A stretch of 64,000 nucleotides of DNA, taken from Kosakonia radicincitans DSM 16656. Lineage in GTDB: Bacteria; Pseudomonadota; Gammaproteobacteria; Enterobacterales; Enterobacteriaceae. The notes under the pieces were generated by a model. It had not been told where the DNA came from. It saw only the letters and a program-made list of their open reading frames with translations, and ran no database searches. Both the position numbers and the translations under genes were made by a program. This document shows positions 27,153 through 34,901 of this stretch, one piece after another (the first letter of the stretch is position 1; the number at the start of each line of letters is the position of its first letter). The stretch lies in the NCBI RefSeq assembly GCF_000280495.2, contig NZ_CP018016.1, positions 3,162,001-3,226,000 of the forward strand, written 5' to 3'.

Positions 27153-27719
27153 AGTTACCCCCATGAAAAATGAGTAATAACTATCGCATACTTATAAAGC
27201 TCCAGCATTATCGAAGCCATTAAATGAAGAGCTTCTGTAATGTCTGCCACACTCTCGCAGTGTTCGCGCTCATGCCCTTGAGTCAGTCACCCCGGTTCAA
27301 CTTTGTTCCCCGTTGACTCAGACCAGTGCGTGGTTGGCGATCATCTGCGTCAAGGGATCTTCTTTTCGATACACCGATTACAACCGGCAACTGCTGACGG
27401 ATATGGGAAACCTTCGATAGTGGCATGCATATTGCCCGACTTTAGAAGTGAGCCTGTCGCATGGGGGTGTCACCCAGGAAAACAGCTTTTCCCAAGCTCA
27501 CGGCTGCAAGTCTCTCGATTGTTTGAGCGTACGGGGGCTCATTAAAAAATCCTTCTACTGCAAGGCTTAGAGATCCTACATGTTTAAATAAGTGGTCGAC
27601 TCGTTACAGCAACTCATTTTCTCAAGCACGTATTATTACCGACTGTTATTATTACGTACGATTGTGCTGATATAAGCACTGTAGTACTACTTAGCTTACT
27701 TGATACACCAGAGGGGAAT
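27153..27719. other. Accessory intergenic region with gene remnants
   Basis: About 570 bases without a convincing gene. On the minus strand there are short frames that look like decayed phage genes: a 26-codon ORF at 27350-27430 (MHATIEGFPYPSAVAGCNRC...), a 17-codon ORF ending VWQTLQKLFI near 27224-27277, and open protein-like stretches next to them. None has a good ribosome site plus full length. Treated as remnants. Confidence 0.35.
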
Positions 27720-27935
27720 ATGAGCACAGCACAGGCTTTAACAATTGCACAGGCAAAAGACCTGCTTAAATCTGGGGCTTTTCGCAAGGTGGAGCTTTCA
27801 TTTGATATTGATTCTGATGCATTTTTCACTTTCGCATCAGAATTTTGTTCAGAGGGTGCAAAAATTACCAAGAAAGGTGATCATTTTGTTGTGATCCTTC
27901 CCAAATTGACGATGCCATCCAAACATTCAGAATAG
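27720..27935 (+). CDS. Small hypothetical protein, plus strand
   Basis: A 71-residue acidic protein (TIAQAKDLLKSGAFRKVELS, then DIDSDAFFTFASEF) on the strand opposite the late genes. Good ribosome site AGGGG 6 bases before ATG. No family recognised. The nearest plus-strand terminator is at 28339. Its orientation, AT content and flanking repeat suggest an independently expressed moron. Confidence 0.55.
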   Translation: MSTAQALTIAQAKDLLKSGAFRKVELSFDIDSDAFFTFASEFCSEGAKITKKGDHFVVILPKLTMPSKHSE

Positions 27936-27956
27936 ATTTTATTTTCGTAATTACAG

Positions 27957-27985
27957 CAGGCACTCAGTGTATGCCTGCTGTAATG
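27957..27985. repeat. 29-bp direct repeat, copy 2
   Basis: Same as 26774-26802 except one base (T for A in the centre). On the minus strand it encodes the end of a short frame LQQAYTECLL. Together the copies bracket a ~1.15-kb accessory block. Confidence 0.8.
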
Positions 27986-28027
27986 CCCGCTTTTCTAAGA
28001 CAACGTCATCAGGTGCATCTTCCGCTT

Positions 28028-28135
28028 TCACTGCAAAGATTGGTGCTCCCGGATGTTATCTCCAACGGCTGAAATGTCGTCTTTATCGAACCACAACTCA
28101 GTAGCTCGACCGTCTGCCGCTTTATAGTGCGCCGG
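28028..28135 (-). pseudogene. Remnant of a small phage gene
   Basis: A minus-strand frame without start codon encodes a clearly protein-like 34-residue stretch (HYKAADGRATELWFDKDDIS) and ends at TGA 28028-28030; a stop directly precedes it at 28136-28138. It looks like the C-terminal remnant of a small phage protein. The rest of 27936-28360 shows no gene. Confidence 0.3.
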
Positions 28136-28338
28136 TCAGGATTTGTGGGTGAATGTAAGAGTCCTTAATAAATACCTGCCGCTTACGCTTGATGAATATC
28201 GTTTACGGACCACACTTGAATTGGCTCTTAAAGGATGAAAGCTCCGACCCAGGGCCTGACTTATGGAGGAGTTCTCACCTTCAGATGACTCTGAGGGATA
28301 GTGATCAATAATAAGAACCGATTGAGTACCTCAAGATT

Positions 28339-28362
28339 GCCTTCGCTTAGGAGGCTTTTTTT
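28339..28362 (+). terminator. Plus-strand terminator facing the Rz gene
   Basis: Stem GCCTTC/GGAGGC (one G-T pair), loop GCTTA, followed by seven T on the plus strand. It would stop transcription from the plus-strand gene at 27720 before it enters the lysis genes. Confidence 0.65.
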
Positions 28363-28897
28363 ATTTCTGCCGCTGGTTCTCAATATCCCGAATGCCAGCA
28401 AAGTTGTTATTGCCCTGCTCGATAGTTACGAGAAGTGGTTTTATCCACAGCACAGCCTGGCAATATGTCATCCCGCTGGCGGGAGCGGAACCACCATCGG
28501 CTGTGTCAGGCTCGTCGGAATCGGCGTGCATTGCGCTGGAACGTAAACGGTTTGCGTATGAGAGCAGCCCGTCAGCAATATGAGCAGGAACAGGCAGATC
28601 ACAGGTTTTCTCACGGCGAAGTATCTCCCGGTATTCAATTACGGTGTTTTCGGCATCGCTGGCGACGGCGGCATTAGCTCTGGCTGCTAACTGTGCCACC
28701 TGGTTAAACCGATTCACGTTGAATGCCTGCGTGGCTATCACCTGGCCCTGCAACGCGTTATCTGACTTCAGCACGCGCTTTTCACTCTCCGACACGCTGA
28801 GGTCCGCCCGCGTTTTCATCAGTAATGCCGCCAGCACGGCCACCAGCGCTATTACCGACAACTGAAGCCAGTAGCGTTTTACCAGCGCGCCAATCAC
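28361..28897 (-). CDS. Rz-like i-spanin
   Basis: A 178-residue inner-membrane spanin subunit that disrupts the outer membrane at lysis together with Rz1. One N-terminal transmembrane helix (residues ~10-27, LQLSVIALVAVLAALLM) is followed by a helical, charged periplasmic part (residues ~30-100). The nested Rz1 frame lies inside its 3' half. Its start overlaps the lysozyme stop. Confidence 0.85.
   Translation of the reverse strand: MIGALVKRYWLQLSVIALVAVLAALLMKTRADLSVSESEKRVLKSDNALQGQVIATQAFNVNRFNQVAQLAARANAAVASDAENTVIEYREILRREKTCDLPVPAHIADGLLSYANRLRSSAMHADSDEPDTADGGSAPASGMTYCQAVLWIKPLLVTIEQGNNNFAGIRDIENQRQK
28468..28614 (-). CDS. Rz1-like o-spanin lipoprotein nested in Rz
   Basis: A 48-residue lipoprotein read in another frame wholly inside the Rz gene. 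It begins with GTG, has a signal peptide with lipobox LLTGC (Cys17) and a Pro-rich mature part ending VVPLPPAG, like lambda Rz1. The complete nesting is the lambda arrangement. GTG start is inferred from the position of the signal peptide. Confidence 0.85.
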   Translation of the reverse strand: MRKPVICLFLLILLTGCSHTQTVYVPAQCTPIPTSLTQPMVVPLPPAG

Positions 28898-29334
28898 GAC
28901 AGGAACAGAGCACGCTCTGCCTCACGGCGTCGGGTTAGACCAGCCAGCAACTGCCCGCCTGCTTTGTTCCAGCGCAGGAACTCATCGGCGGAGCCGCGGT
29001 AATCTCCTGCGTTAAGCTTTTTCAGCAACGTAGAGGTGGAAAGCGATCGTGTGCCGAGGTTATAAGCAAACGACACCAGCGCATCAAACTGCCCCTGAGT
29101 CAGCTTCACCTTCACCAGTTTCGACACGTCGTTTTCGTAACTCACCAGCCCTGTTTTAAGCAGGCGCTCAGCGATTTCAGGCTTGATGACCATACCCTTA
29201 CCGACAGGTTTGCCGTCAACCGGCTGCGTCCAGCCGTAGCCAATCGTCCACACGCCGACGCTGTCCTGATATGCCGTAAGCCGCAGACCTTCAAACTGCT
29301 TGATTAACGCGATCCCTTTATTGCTGATTTGCAT
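28894..29334 (-). CDS. Endolysin, GH24 (T4-type) lysozyme
   Basis: A 146-residue muramidase. Catalytic triad region visible: Glu in QFEGLRL, then [16 protein letters not shown] holding the Asp and Thr. C-terminal [20 protein letters not shown] is typical. No N-terminal signal-anchor, so it should need the holin to reach the wall. The second of two adjacent ATGs is preferred for spacing from the GGGGGG site; the first (29337) is possible. Confidence 0.92.
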   Translation of the reverse strand: MQISNKGIALIKQFEGLRLTAYQDSVGVWTIGYGWTQPVDGKPVGKGMVIKPEIAERLLKTGLVSYENDVSKLVKVKLTQGQFDALVSFAYNLGTRSLSTSTLLKKLNAGDYRGSADEFLRWNKAGGQLLAGLTRRREAERALFLS

Positions 29335-29641
29335 CATCCCCCCCTGCTTTTCTGGCGGCGAAGCGTTTGATGAAGCCGCCGATAAAATCCGTACCTACGT
29401 AGCCTATAAAGACACTGGCGATGTATGACAGGTTTTTAGCCAGACCGAAGAAATCCAGCAGGTCACGGGCAAACCAGGCAATCATCGCGCACATGGTGGC
29501 ATCGATTAGCGTTTTCATGATCGGGCCGCCGTTATAGCGCCCACGTAGATACGCCATTGCAAACGCCAGCATTGCGCCAATACCCTGCTCTTTTGCAGCC
29601 AGCAGAGCAGCAATGAAATCTTGTTTGTAAGGCATTTTCAT
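29318..29641 (-). CDS. Lambda S-type holin with dual start
   Basis: A 107-residue class I holin very like lambda S: three hydrophobic segments and the blocks [47 protein letters not shown]. Like lambda S107/S105 it begins Met-Lys-Met, so the longer product is probably the antiholin and the one from Met3 the holin. Ribosome site GAGGTG. First gene after the late terminator. Confidence 0.93.
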   Translation of the reverse strand: MKMPYKQDFIAALLAAKEQGIGAMLAFAMAYLRGRYNGGPIMKTLIDATMCAMIAWFARDLLDFFGLAKNLSYIASVFIGYVGTDFIGGFIKRFAARKAGGDDANQQ

Positions 29642-29689
29642 AGTCTCTCACCTCGCTGTTTGCGGAGGCTGTGTAATTGGAAACAGGAT

Positions 29690-29719
29690 AAAAAAAGGCC
29701 TGCTCGGATGAACAGGCCA
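29690..29719 (-). terminator. Late leader terminator (tR'-like)
   Basis: Stem GGCCTG/CAGGCC with a 10-base loop and seven T in minus direction, 50 bases before the holin start. This is the position of lambda tR', the terminator overcome by Q. Confidence 0.8.
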
Positions 29720-29732
29720 GAAAAGCAATAAT

Positions 29733-29882
29733 AAATTTACAGGATGTGGTGCCGGGTGCCTCCCGGTGAGTCTTTGGCCAGCTACCATGACCCGCGTAGG
29801 GTATGCTTCAGTCGTGAAACACGAAGATTGCTGTTTACGCCCCTCCGCACAGGGGGATTCACCACATCAATAATGTAAAATT
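29733..29882 (-). ncRNA. Structured leader RNA upstream of the lysis genes (candidate)
   Basis: No gene between holin and methyltransferase. The region can fold: 29733-29751 pairs with 29860-29882 (ATGTGGTG/CACCACAT perfect, plus AAATTTAC/GTAAAATT with one mismatch), enclosing GC hairpins at ~29752-29766 (CCGGG/CCCGG) and ~29839-29856 (CCCCT/AGGGG). It would be transcribed as the 5' leader of the lysis operon, ending at the 29690 terminator, comparable in position to the lambda 6S RNA. Promoter not identified; function is inference. Confidence 0.45.
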
Positions 29883-29907
29883 AGCCGTACCGCTTCGTCA
29901 ATGAGCA

Positions 29908-29961
29908 ACACTCTGTCAAAGGTCATCAGAGAGAGATGACCTTTTGCACAGTGTTATTTTT
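29908..29961 (+). terminator. Strong plus-strand terminator
   Basis: A very long hairpin: perfect 10-bp stem AAAGGTCATC/GATGACCTTT (29918-29944) extended by AACACTCTG/CACAGTGTT with one mismatch, followed by A and seven T on the plus strand. The plus-strand transcript it terminates is not obvious, which suggests a plus-strand RNA from the region to its left. Confidence 0.7.
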
Positions 29962-29986
29962 TTGTCTTACGGGGCCAGTACCAACA

Positions 29987-31048
29987 TTATTCAGCGTCCC
30001 TGCTCGCCTGTGCTGATACTTCCGAAACAGTCTGGTTGAACCGGTCTGTTTCAAGTTCAACACCGATTGCGCTACGCCCCAGCGCTAATGCTTCTTTAAT
30101 CATTGAGCCAGAACCCATAAAGAAATCAGCGAGGATATCACCGGGCCTGCTGCTGGCGTTGATAATGTCCCTCAGCATGTCCGCCGGTTTTTCGCAAGAG
30201 TGTTTGCCCGGGTAGAACTGTACCGGCTTATACGTCCAGACATCGGTATACGGAACCGCGGCGGTGACAGCAAAGTGCCGCCGGAGCGATTTATATTCGT
30301 CCACCAGCTCGCAGTATTTACGGTTGAGTGAATGGTACGTGGCCACCAACTGGTGATGAGGTTGAATCAGTTCGCTACGCTGGTGCTTCTCTGTGGCTAT
30401 TCGGGTGAATAACGCCTGCAACTTTTGGTAATCCGCCTCGCCCGGCAGTTGCCACTGGCTGGATCCGAACCAGTGCGAGACCATGTTTTTCTTACCCGTA
30501 GCGGCTGAAATCTCTTTCGATGTGACGCCGAGTGAGGCTCGGGCACCCTGAAAATACTCGATCAGGGGAGCCATCAGGCTTTGCTTTAATTCCGTCCCTT
30601 TCCGCTCGTAACCATCGTCTTTCGGCCTGTACGGCCCCAGATAATGCTCTGCGAAGAGAACGCGCTCGGTCGCCGGGAAGTAAGCCCGCAGGCTTTCTTT
30701 ATTACAGCCGTTCCACCGGCCAGAGGGCTTTGCCCAGATGATGTGATTCAGCACACTGAAACGGCGGCGCATCATCAACTCGATATCTGCCGCAAGCCGA
30801 TGACCACAAAACAGGTAGATGCTGCCCGAGGGTTTGAGGACTCGCCAGAACTGCGCCAGGCAGCCGTCGAGCCACTTTAAGTAATCCTCGTCCCCTTTCC
30901 ACTGATTATCCCAGCCATTCGGCTTTACCTTGAAGTAAGGCGGATCGGTAACAATCAGGTCAATGGAATTATCAGGGAGAGTTTGTATGTAATGCAGACA
31001 ATCAGCGTTAATTAACTCAATACTGGATATTTTTACAGTGTTTTTCAT
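29987..31048 (-). CDS. DNA N6-adenine/N4-cytosine methyltransferase (orphan)
   Basis: A 353-residue methyltransferase. Motif IV DPPY is at residues 35-38 and the AdoMet-binding motif I (DFFMGSGSMIKEAL) near residues 309-315, i.e. the beta-class order. Between them is a target-recognition region with an HTH-like segment (LGVTSKEISAATGKKNMVSH). No restriction enzyme is adjacent, so it likely protects phage DNA or alters regulation. Lies between Q and the lysis genes. No clear ribosome site. Confidence 0.85.
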   Translation of the reverse strand: MKNTVKISSIELINADCLHYIQTLPDNSIDLIVTDPPYFKVKPNGWDNQWKGDEDYLKWLDGCLAQFWRVLKPSGSIYLFCGHRLAADIELMMRRRFSVLNHIIWAKPSGRWNGCNKESLRAYFPATERVLFAEHYLGPYRPKDDGYERKGTELKQSLMAPLIEYFQGARASLGVTSKEISAATGKKNMVSHWFGSSQWQLPGEADYQKLQALFTRIATEKHQRSELIQPHHQLVATYHSLNRKYCELVDEYKSLRRHFAVTAAVPYTDVWTYKPVQFYPGKHSCEKPADMLRDIINASSRPGDILADFFMGSGSMIKEALALGRSAIGVELETDRFNQTVSEVSAQASRDAE

Positions 31049-31197
31049 AGATCAGTAAGCGGGACTCTGGTAGGCTCACTATGCTTTTGCGCTAAAGCAG
31101 TGGGCCATGGTTCGCTTGTGACCTCAGACATGAGCGAATGGCTGGCCGGGTGCTACAACACCCACCAGCCGCCCATTTTCACAGCAGGAAGCCCCCA

Positions 31198-31389
31198 TTA
31201 CTGGAGGCGTTTATAATATCCGAATTGATAATGCGATAACCCCGCCATAACCAACTGAGTCAGTATCAACTGGCAGCGTTCGTGTGAAATATGCACCGCT
31301 TCTGCTACTTCCCCGGCAGTGGCAGGAGATAACGTCAGCGCACTTAGAACAGCCCTTGCTGTTTCTGTCATATCTTGCTGTTTTAGCAT
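31198..31389 (-). CDS. Small winged-helix-like protein
   Basis: A 63-residue protein with a helix-turn-helix-like pattern (TAGEVAEAVHISHERCQLIL, then GLSHYQFGYYKRL). Ribosome site AAGGG. Probably DNA-binding, target unknown. Lies downstream of Q in the same direction. Confidence 0.6.
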   Translation of the reverse strand: MLKQQDMTETARAVLSALTLSPATAGEVAEAVHISHERCQLILTQLVMAGLSHYQFGYYKRLQ

Positions 31390-31470
31390 GTCTTTTTACC
31401 CTTTCTGATGCCGTGACACACAGATAACTCTGGTTCGATGTATCAGCAAGAAGTAAATATGCCAGACATA

Positions 31471-31496
31471 AAAAAACCCCGTCGATGCGAGGTTTT
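31471..31496 (-). terminator. Terminator downstream of Q
   Basis: Imperfect stem AACCCC.../...GAGGTT followed on the minus strand by seven T. Located between Q and the small winged-helix gene. Confidence 0.6.
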
Positions 31497-31558
31497 ATAT
31501 TTTGGTCGACAATCAAAGCTATGACGACGATATCAGATTTACACGAAATATAGCCATT

Positions 31559-32245
31559 TTAATCTACTTTTGCAACACTATGCTGATAATTAGTCGCCAT
31601 TTGTTTCGATCGTGTTTTCGATAGACTCAAAAGAGATGCCTGGTCGAGGCGCAGAAAGATAGTGCGCATGGCGAGCCAGTGAGCAGTAAAAGTTTTCGAC
31701 CAGTTTTTCTCTTCAACCCCTACCAGCAGCGCCAGATCCTTATATTGATAAACTGCGCTCCCAGCTAACTCGGATTTAACGTCCTGCGCTGCCAGCCAGA
31801 TTAATGCCCGGAGTCGCCCCAGCGTTTTCCCGGCTATCTTCTTGCCGTCGAGCTGCACCGTAAACTCAGTCCACGCCCAGCGAGTTATTTCGACCTGGTA
31901 TTCGAATCGGATATTTTCGCCGTAGTTCCAGAGTAGCCACGCTTTCTGATGTTCTTCAACGGACAGCACAGCGCGGCGCCACGACGCAGTCGCAAATTCC
32001 ACCGGCTTCACCAGAGCAATTGATGAGCCTTTCGCCAGTGACTGACGTCCCTGAATTGGTGGGTTGAGCAGCGTTATCCATTTCTCCGTTTCTTCATCGT
32101 AAATTCTGGGCTTCTTCCGGCGATAAGTGTTCGTGTCAAATTGTGCATTCTCAAGCCAGGCCAGTAACTGGCCTTTTGTCGCCCCGCTCAGATCAGCCAT
32201 TGCGGTTATCAGTTGCTGTCGGATGTATGAGAGATTTGCAGTCAT
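31559..32245 (-). CDS. Q: Antitermination protein Q
   Basis: A 228-residue protein of the Phage_antiter_Q family (Gifsy-type). Typical blocks: IRQQLITAMADLSGATKGQL at the N-terminus, VEFATASWRRAVLSVEEHQK, WAWTEFTVQLDGKKIAGKTL and ALIWLAAQDVKSEL. It modifies RNA polymerase at the late promoter to read through terminators such as that at 29690. AGGAG ribosome site. Confidence 0.85.
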   Translation of the reverse strand: MTANLSYIRQQLITAMADLSGATKGQLLAWLENAQFDTNTYRRKKPRIYDEETEKWITLLNPPIQGRQSLAKGSSIALVKPVEFATASWRRAVLSVEEHQKAWLLWNYGENIRFEYQVEITRWAWTEFTVQLDGKKIAGKTLGRLRALIWLAAQDVKSELAGSAVYQYKDLALLVGVEEKNWSKTFTAHWLAMRTIFLRLDQASLLSLSKTRSKQMATNYQHSVAKVD

Positions 32246-32348
32246 GCGGCGGCTCCTGTTTTCTGCTGTGTGCGGGAATGGTGCTGGCGCGCCGGTGCAA
32301 GCGCGCGGAGGATGGATTCTTTTTCGTAGCGGTGTTTTTCGGCGACTG

Positions 32349-32642
32349 TCATGTTTTCACCAGCCCCCCTTTCTTCCAGATGGCAAGCGTGCGCATTACG
32401 CCTTCAGCGTGCATGAGTCGCAACTCGTCGCGGCTGTATTCGGTTTGTACGCGCCCGTCGATGACATCATGGCAGCAGCTACAGGCGATCGCGGCCTGTG
32501 TATCATCCGGCTTAATTCCCGTGCCGCAGGTTCCCGCCAGGCGGTAATGCGCCAGTACACTGGTTTCAGGGTTGCCGTTGCATATCCCTGGAATTCGGAC
32601 GGTACATTCGCGGCCGCGCGCCGCTTTGCGTAAATCAGCCAA
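32349..32642 (-). CDS. DUF1364 family protein (YbcO-like nuclease)
   Basis: A ~97-residue nin-region protein with an HNH-like metal site: RKAARGRECTVRIPGICNGN, AHYRLAGTCGTGIKPDD, IACSCCHDVIDGR. The family includes E. coli YbcO, proposed as a DNase. A TTG at 32642 is preferred: it follows a perfect GGGGAGGT site and gives the family N-terminus (ADLRKAARG); an ATG at 32666 upstream has none. Confidence 0.75.
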   Translation of the reverse strand: MADLRKAARGRECTVRIPGICNGNPETSVLAHYRLAGTCGTGIKPDDTQAAIACSCCHDVIDGRVQTEYSRDELRLMHAEGVMRTLAIWKKGGLVKT

Positions 32643-32832
32643 GGCGACCTCCCCACGGGCGACCACGTTTACCGTTTCGTTGCTCGGGAAGCCTGGCGCT
32701 GACAGTCCAGGTAATAAGATCGGGATTCAGGCTGCGCTCAACCTCAACACCACGGCGCCGGTATTGCTCCACCAGCTCGTCGGCCTGTTGCGTGCTGCAT
32801 TCGGTGTGCTGGAACCAGCTCTTTCTGGTCAT
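32635..32832 (-). CDS. Small hypothetical protein of the nin region
   Basis: A 65-residue basic protein (TRKSWFQHTECSTQQADELV; C-terminal RNGKRGRPWGGRLG). Overlaps the DUF1364 gene by 8 bases and begins 3 bases after the DUF1367 stop, so it is translationally coupled. No function known to me. Confidence 0.6.
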   Translation of the reverse strand: MTRKSWFQHTECSTQQADELVEQYRRRGVEVERSLNPDLITWTVSARLPEQRNGKRGRPWGGRLG

Positions 32833-32834
32833 GA

Positions 32835-33428
32835 TCACGCGAAGCTCATCAGTTGAGATGCAGCGTTTTCTGCTTCTTGCTGCGAGCTAAATGAACTGGA
32901 CAATATCCAGCGCCAGAGGACATCCAGTGCGGATTTGTAGAGTTGCTGGAATTCGGTTTCGTCCATGTTTCCAAAGGCGATACTGCGGGGATGTTTGCGT
33001 AGTGTGCCATCCGGCAGCTCGATAGCGTCATAGTGGCCTGCCTCAACGGTCACCCACGCACGGTACGCATCGAAGGATTTGCAAAGGCTTATCCCGTTGG
33101 TGATGCGGCGATTGGCAACCTGCGCCAGATACTGCTCAGCGGCATCCATCAACGCCGCTTCATTTCCACCGTAGGAAGCGAGGAATTTTGCATACCCTGT
33201 TACCAGTCGGCGTTCGTTGGACGAAATAGCGCCGCCGGTTGGCTCCCAGTATTCAAAACCGAGATTGAGCAAAGCGAAGAATCGGCGGTGAAAAGCCGGA
33301 TTGCGTACCAGCTTGATGTCGGCTGACAGCACCGCACCGAGCTTACATTTTGAATGCAGAAAATCTCTGGTCTCAGGCGTTGCCGGGATCAGGATTCCTG
33401 AATGATTGATAAGTTGTAGCTGCGCCAT
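32835..33428 (-). CDS. DUF1367 family protein
   Basis: A 197-residue nin-region protein of the DUF1367 family common in lambdoid phages. Visible family blocks: NPAFHRRFFALLNLGFEYWE, SKCKLGAVLSADIKLV and SIAFGNMDETEFQQLYKSAL. Function unknown. Its 5' end is duplicated as a relic at 34785-34826. Confidence 0.8.
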   Translation of the reverse strand: MAQLQLINHSGILIPATPETRDFLHSKCKLGAVLSADIKLVRNPAFHRRFFALLNLGFEYWEPTGGAISSNERRLVTGYAKFLASYGGNEAALMDAAEQYLAQVANRRITNGISLCKSFDAYRAWVTVEAGHYDAIELPDGTLRKHPRSIAFGNMDETEFQQLYKSALDVLWRWILSSSFSSQQEAENAASQLMSFA

Positions 33429-33581
33429 AATGTCCCCATTTGGCGCATAAGGTTGTCAGTTGTTCAGGCTGACACTGAGATTATGAACAGGAGCTTTAGA
33501 CAAAGCAAATATAAATGAAGTGCATTACAAAAAACAAATAGCGTAAACTGGACTATAACTACCAAACACGGGCGACATATT

Positions 33582-34748
33582 ATGGCTTTCTGGAATGAGT
33601 CTGACAACATCGAAATAAATAAAATAACAACTTATCTTGAAAGGGAATTCCCAAATCAAGATTATGAGAAATATATACTATCAGAAATTGATGATAATAC
33701 TTTCATTGATGCAACTTTAATTAAATCATGGTCTCATTTTCAGTATCTTTTCAAATTTGAACTTGATAATTTAAATGAATTCACCCCTTTCAATCAGAAG
33801 CACTTACAAAATCGAGCAAAACCAACCCTAGATATATTAAAAACTGACAAAGAACATTTCTTAAGTTACTTGATGAGGGTAATACATGAATATTATTTTT
33901 GGAACCCGGTTAGAGAAGAACTTCCGGATATAATTAGTAGTGATATCCTCACGCGGCTTTCGTCTTTAACTAAAAAGAAATCATATACCGCTCAGTTTTC
34001 TTGGATCGAGAATTCAATGGCTACCGCCATAACACGAGACTTGATAAACTCTGAAGATTTCATTTCTATTAGAGCTATAGCCAAGGATGTGGCTAATTAC
34101 AAAAAAATAATCACTTCACATAAAGAAAAATCTACCACTGAGTATATTGAAACAGTAAAGAACCTTAGCGAGACCTTAGAAGAGTCAATAGAAAAAACAA
34201 ACTCTACCAAATCTGAGCTTGCAGATTATGATGCAAAACTAGAAGGTTATAAAGCCAAATATAACTTCGTTTTACTAAGTAAATCGTTTAACAACCTACA
34301 CATTAGAAAAAGTGAGGAGTTGAATAAAGCCAAAAAGTTAACTTGGAGGTTCACTATGGCATTAGCCCTTCCTCCTTCCTTTGCTTTTTTCAACCACATA
34401 TATAATTGGTTTCCAAGTGGTGAAGGTTTCTCATCGCTGTCATTTTACTTACCAATATTAACCTTTGAGATCTTAATTTTCTATTTTATGCGATTATATT
34501 ATAGCGAAGTCCGAGCGTTAAACACACAATTACTGCAAATCGATCACAGATTGAGTCTTTGCGAATTCATTCATGATTATATTGAAAAGAAAAATGCTGA
34601 CAAAGATAACAAAGAATCATGGGATTTATTTGAATCGTTAATATTTAGTCCAATTCAAATAACACCAGACAATATCCCTTCTGTTCTGGACGGAGCTAAC
34701 GCTGTCGCAGAATTAGCAGGAAAGGTAATGGCAAAATCTAAACCTTGA
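33582..34748 (+). CDS. AT-rich accessory gene: coiled-coil membrane protein
   Basis: A 388-residue protein. Residues ~1-180 are acidic and helical; ~185-260 are a predicted coiled coil (ETLEESIEKTNSTKSELADY); two transmembrane segments follow at ~257-275 (FTMALALPPSFAFFNHI) and ~290-312 (YLPILTFEILIFYF). The C-terminus (LIFSPIQITPDNIPSVLDGA) resembles DUF6161-type proteins; uncertain. It is opposite in strand to its neighbours, markedly AT-rich, and convergent with the 34902 gene. A membrane effector or superinfection-exclusion role is possible but not shown. Ribosome site is weak. Confidence 0.7.
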   Translation: MAFWNESDNIEINKITTYLEREFPNQDYEKYILSEIDDNTFIDATLIKSWSHFQYLFKFELDNLNEFTPFNQKHLQNRAKPTLDILKTDKEHFLSYLMRVIHEYYFWNPVREELPDIISSDILTRLSSLTKKKSYTAQFSWIENSMATAITRDLINSEDFISIRAIAKDVANYKKIITSHKEKSTTEYIETVKNLSETLEESIEKTNSTKSELADYDAKLEGYKAKYNFVLLSKSFNNLHIRKSEELNKAKKLTWRFTMALALPPSFAFFNHIYNWFPSGEGFSSLSFYLPILTFEILIFYFMRLYYSEVRALNTQLLQIDHRLSLCEFIHDYIEKKNADKDNKESWDLFESLIFSPIQITPDNIPSVLDGANAVAELAGKVMAKSKP

Positions 34749-34784
34749 AAAGGTATTATACTTCAAACATCAATTCCCTTCGAT

Positions 34785-34826
34785 TCAACGAGGGGAATAA
34801 TCAATGAGGTGTAATTGCGCTATCAT
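34785..34826 (-). pseudogene. Relic of a second DUF1367 gene start
   Basis: Fourteen codons matching the DUF1367 N-terminus (IAQLHLIDYS versus MAQLQLINHS) plus ~25 bases of matching upstream DNA, then a stop. Marks a recombination junction that inserted the 33582 gene. Confidence 0.7.
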
Positions 34827-34901
34827 GTCGATGTTTGGCACATAAGATAATAAGTTTCTCAGGTTGAAATTAATATCAACCCATTTATGATATTTAAAAT
34901 A

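Noticed and set aside
29720..29986. tRNA gene in the lysis leader
   Set aside because: The region folds strongly, but no cloverleaf with a TTCGA-type T-loop and 7-bp acceptor stem could be drawn.
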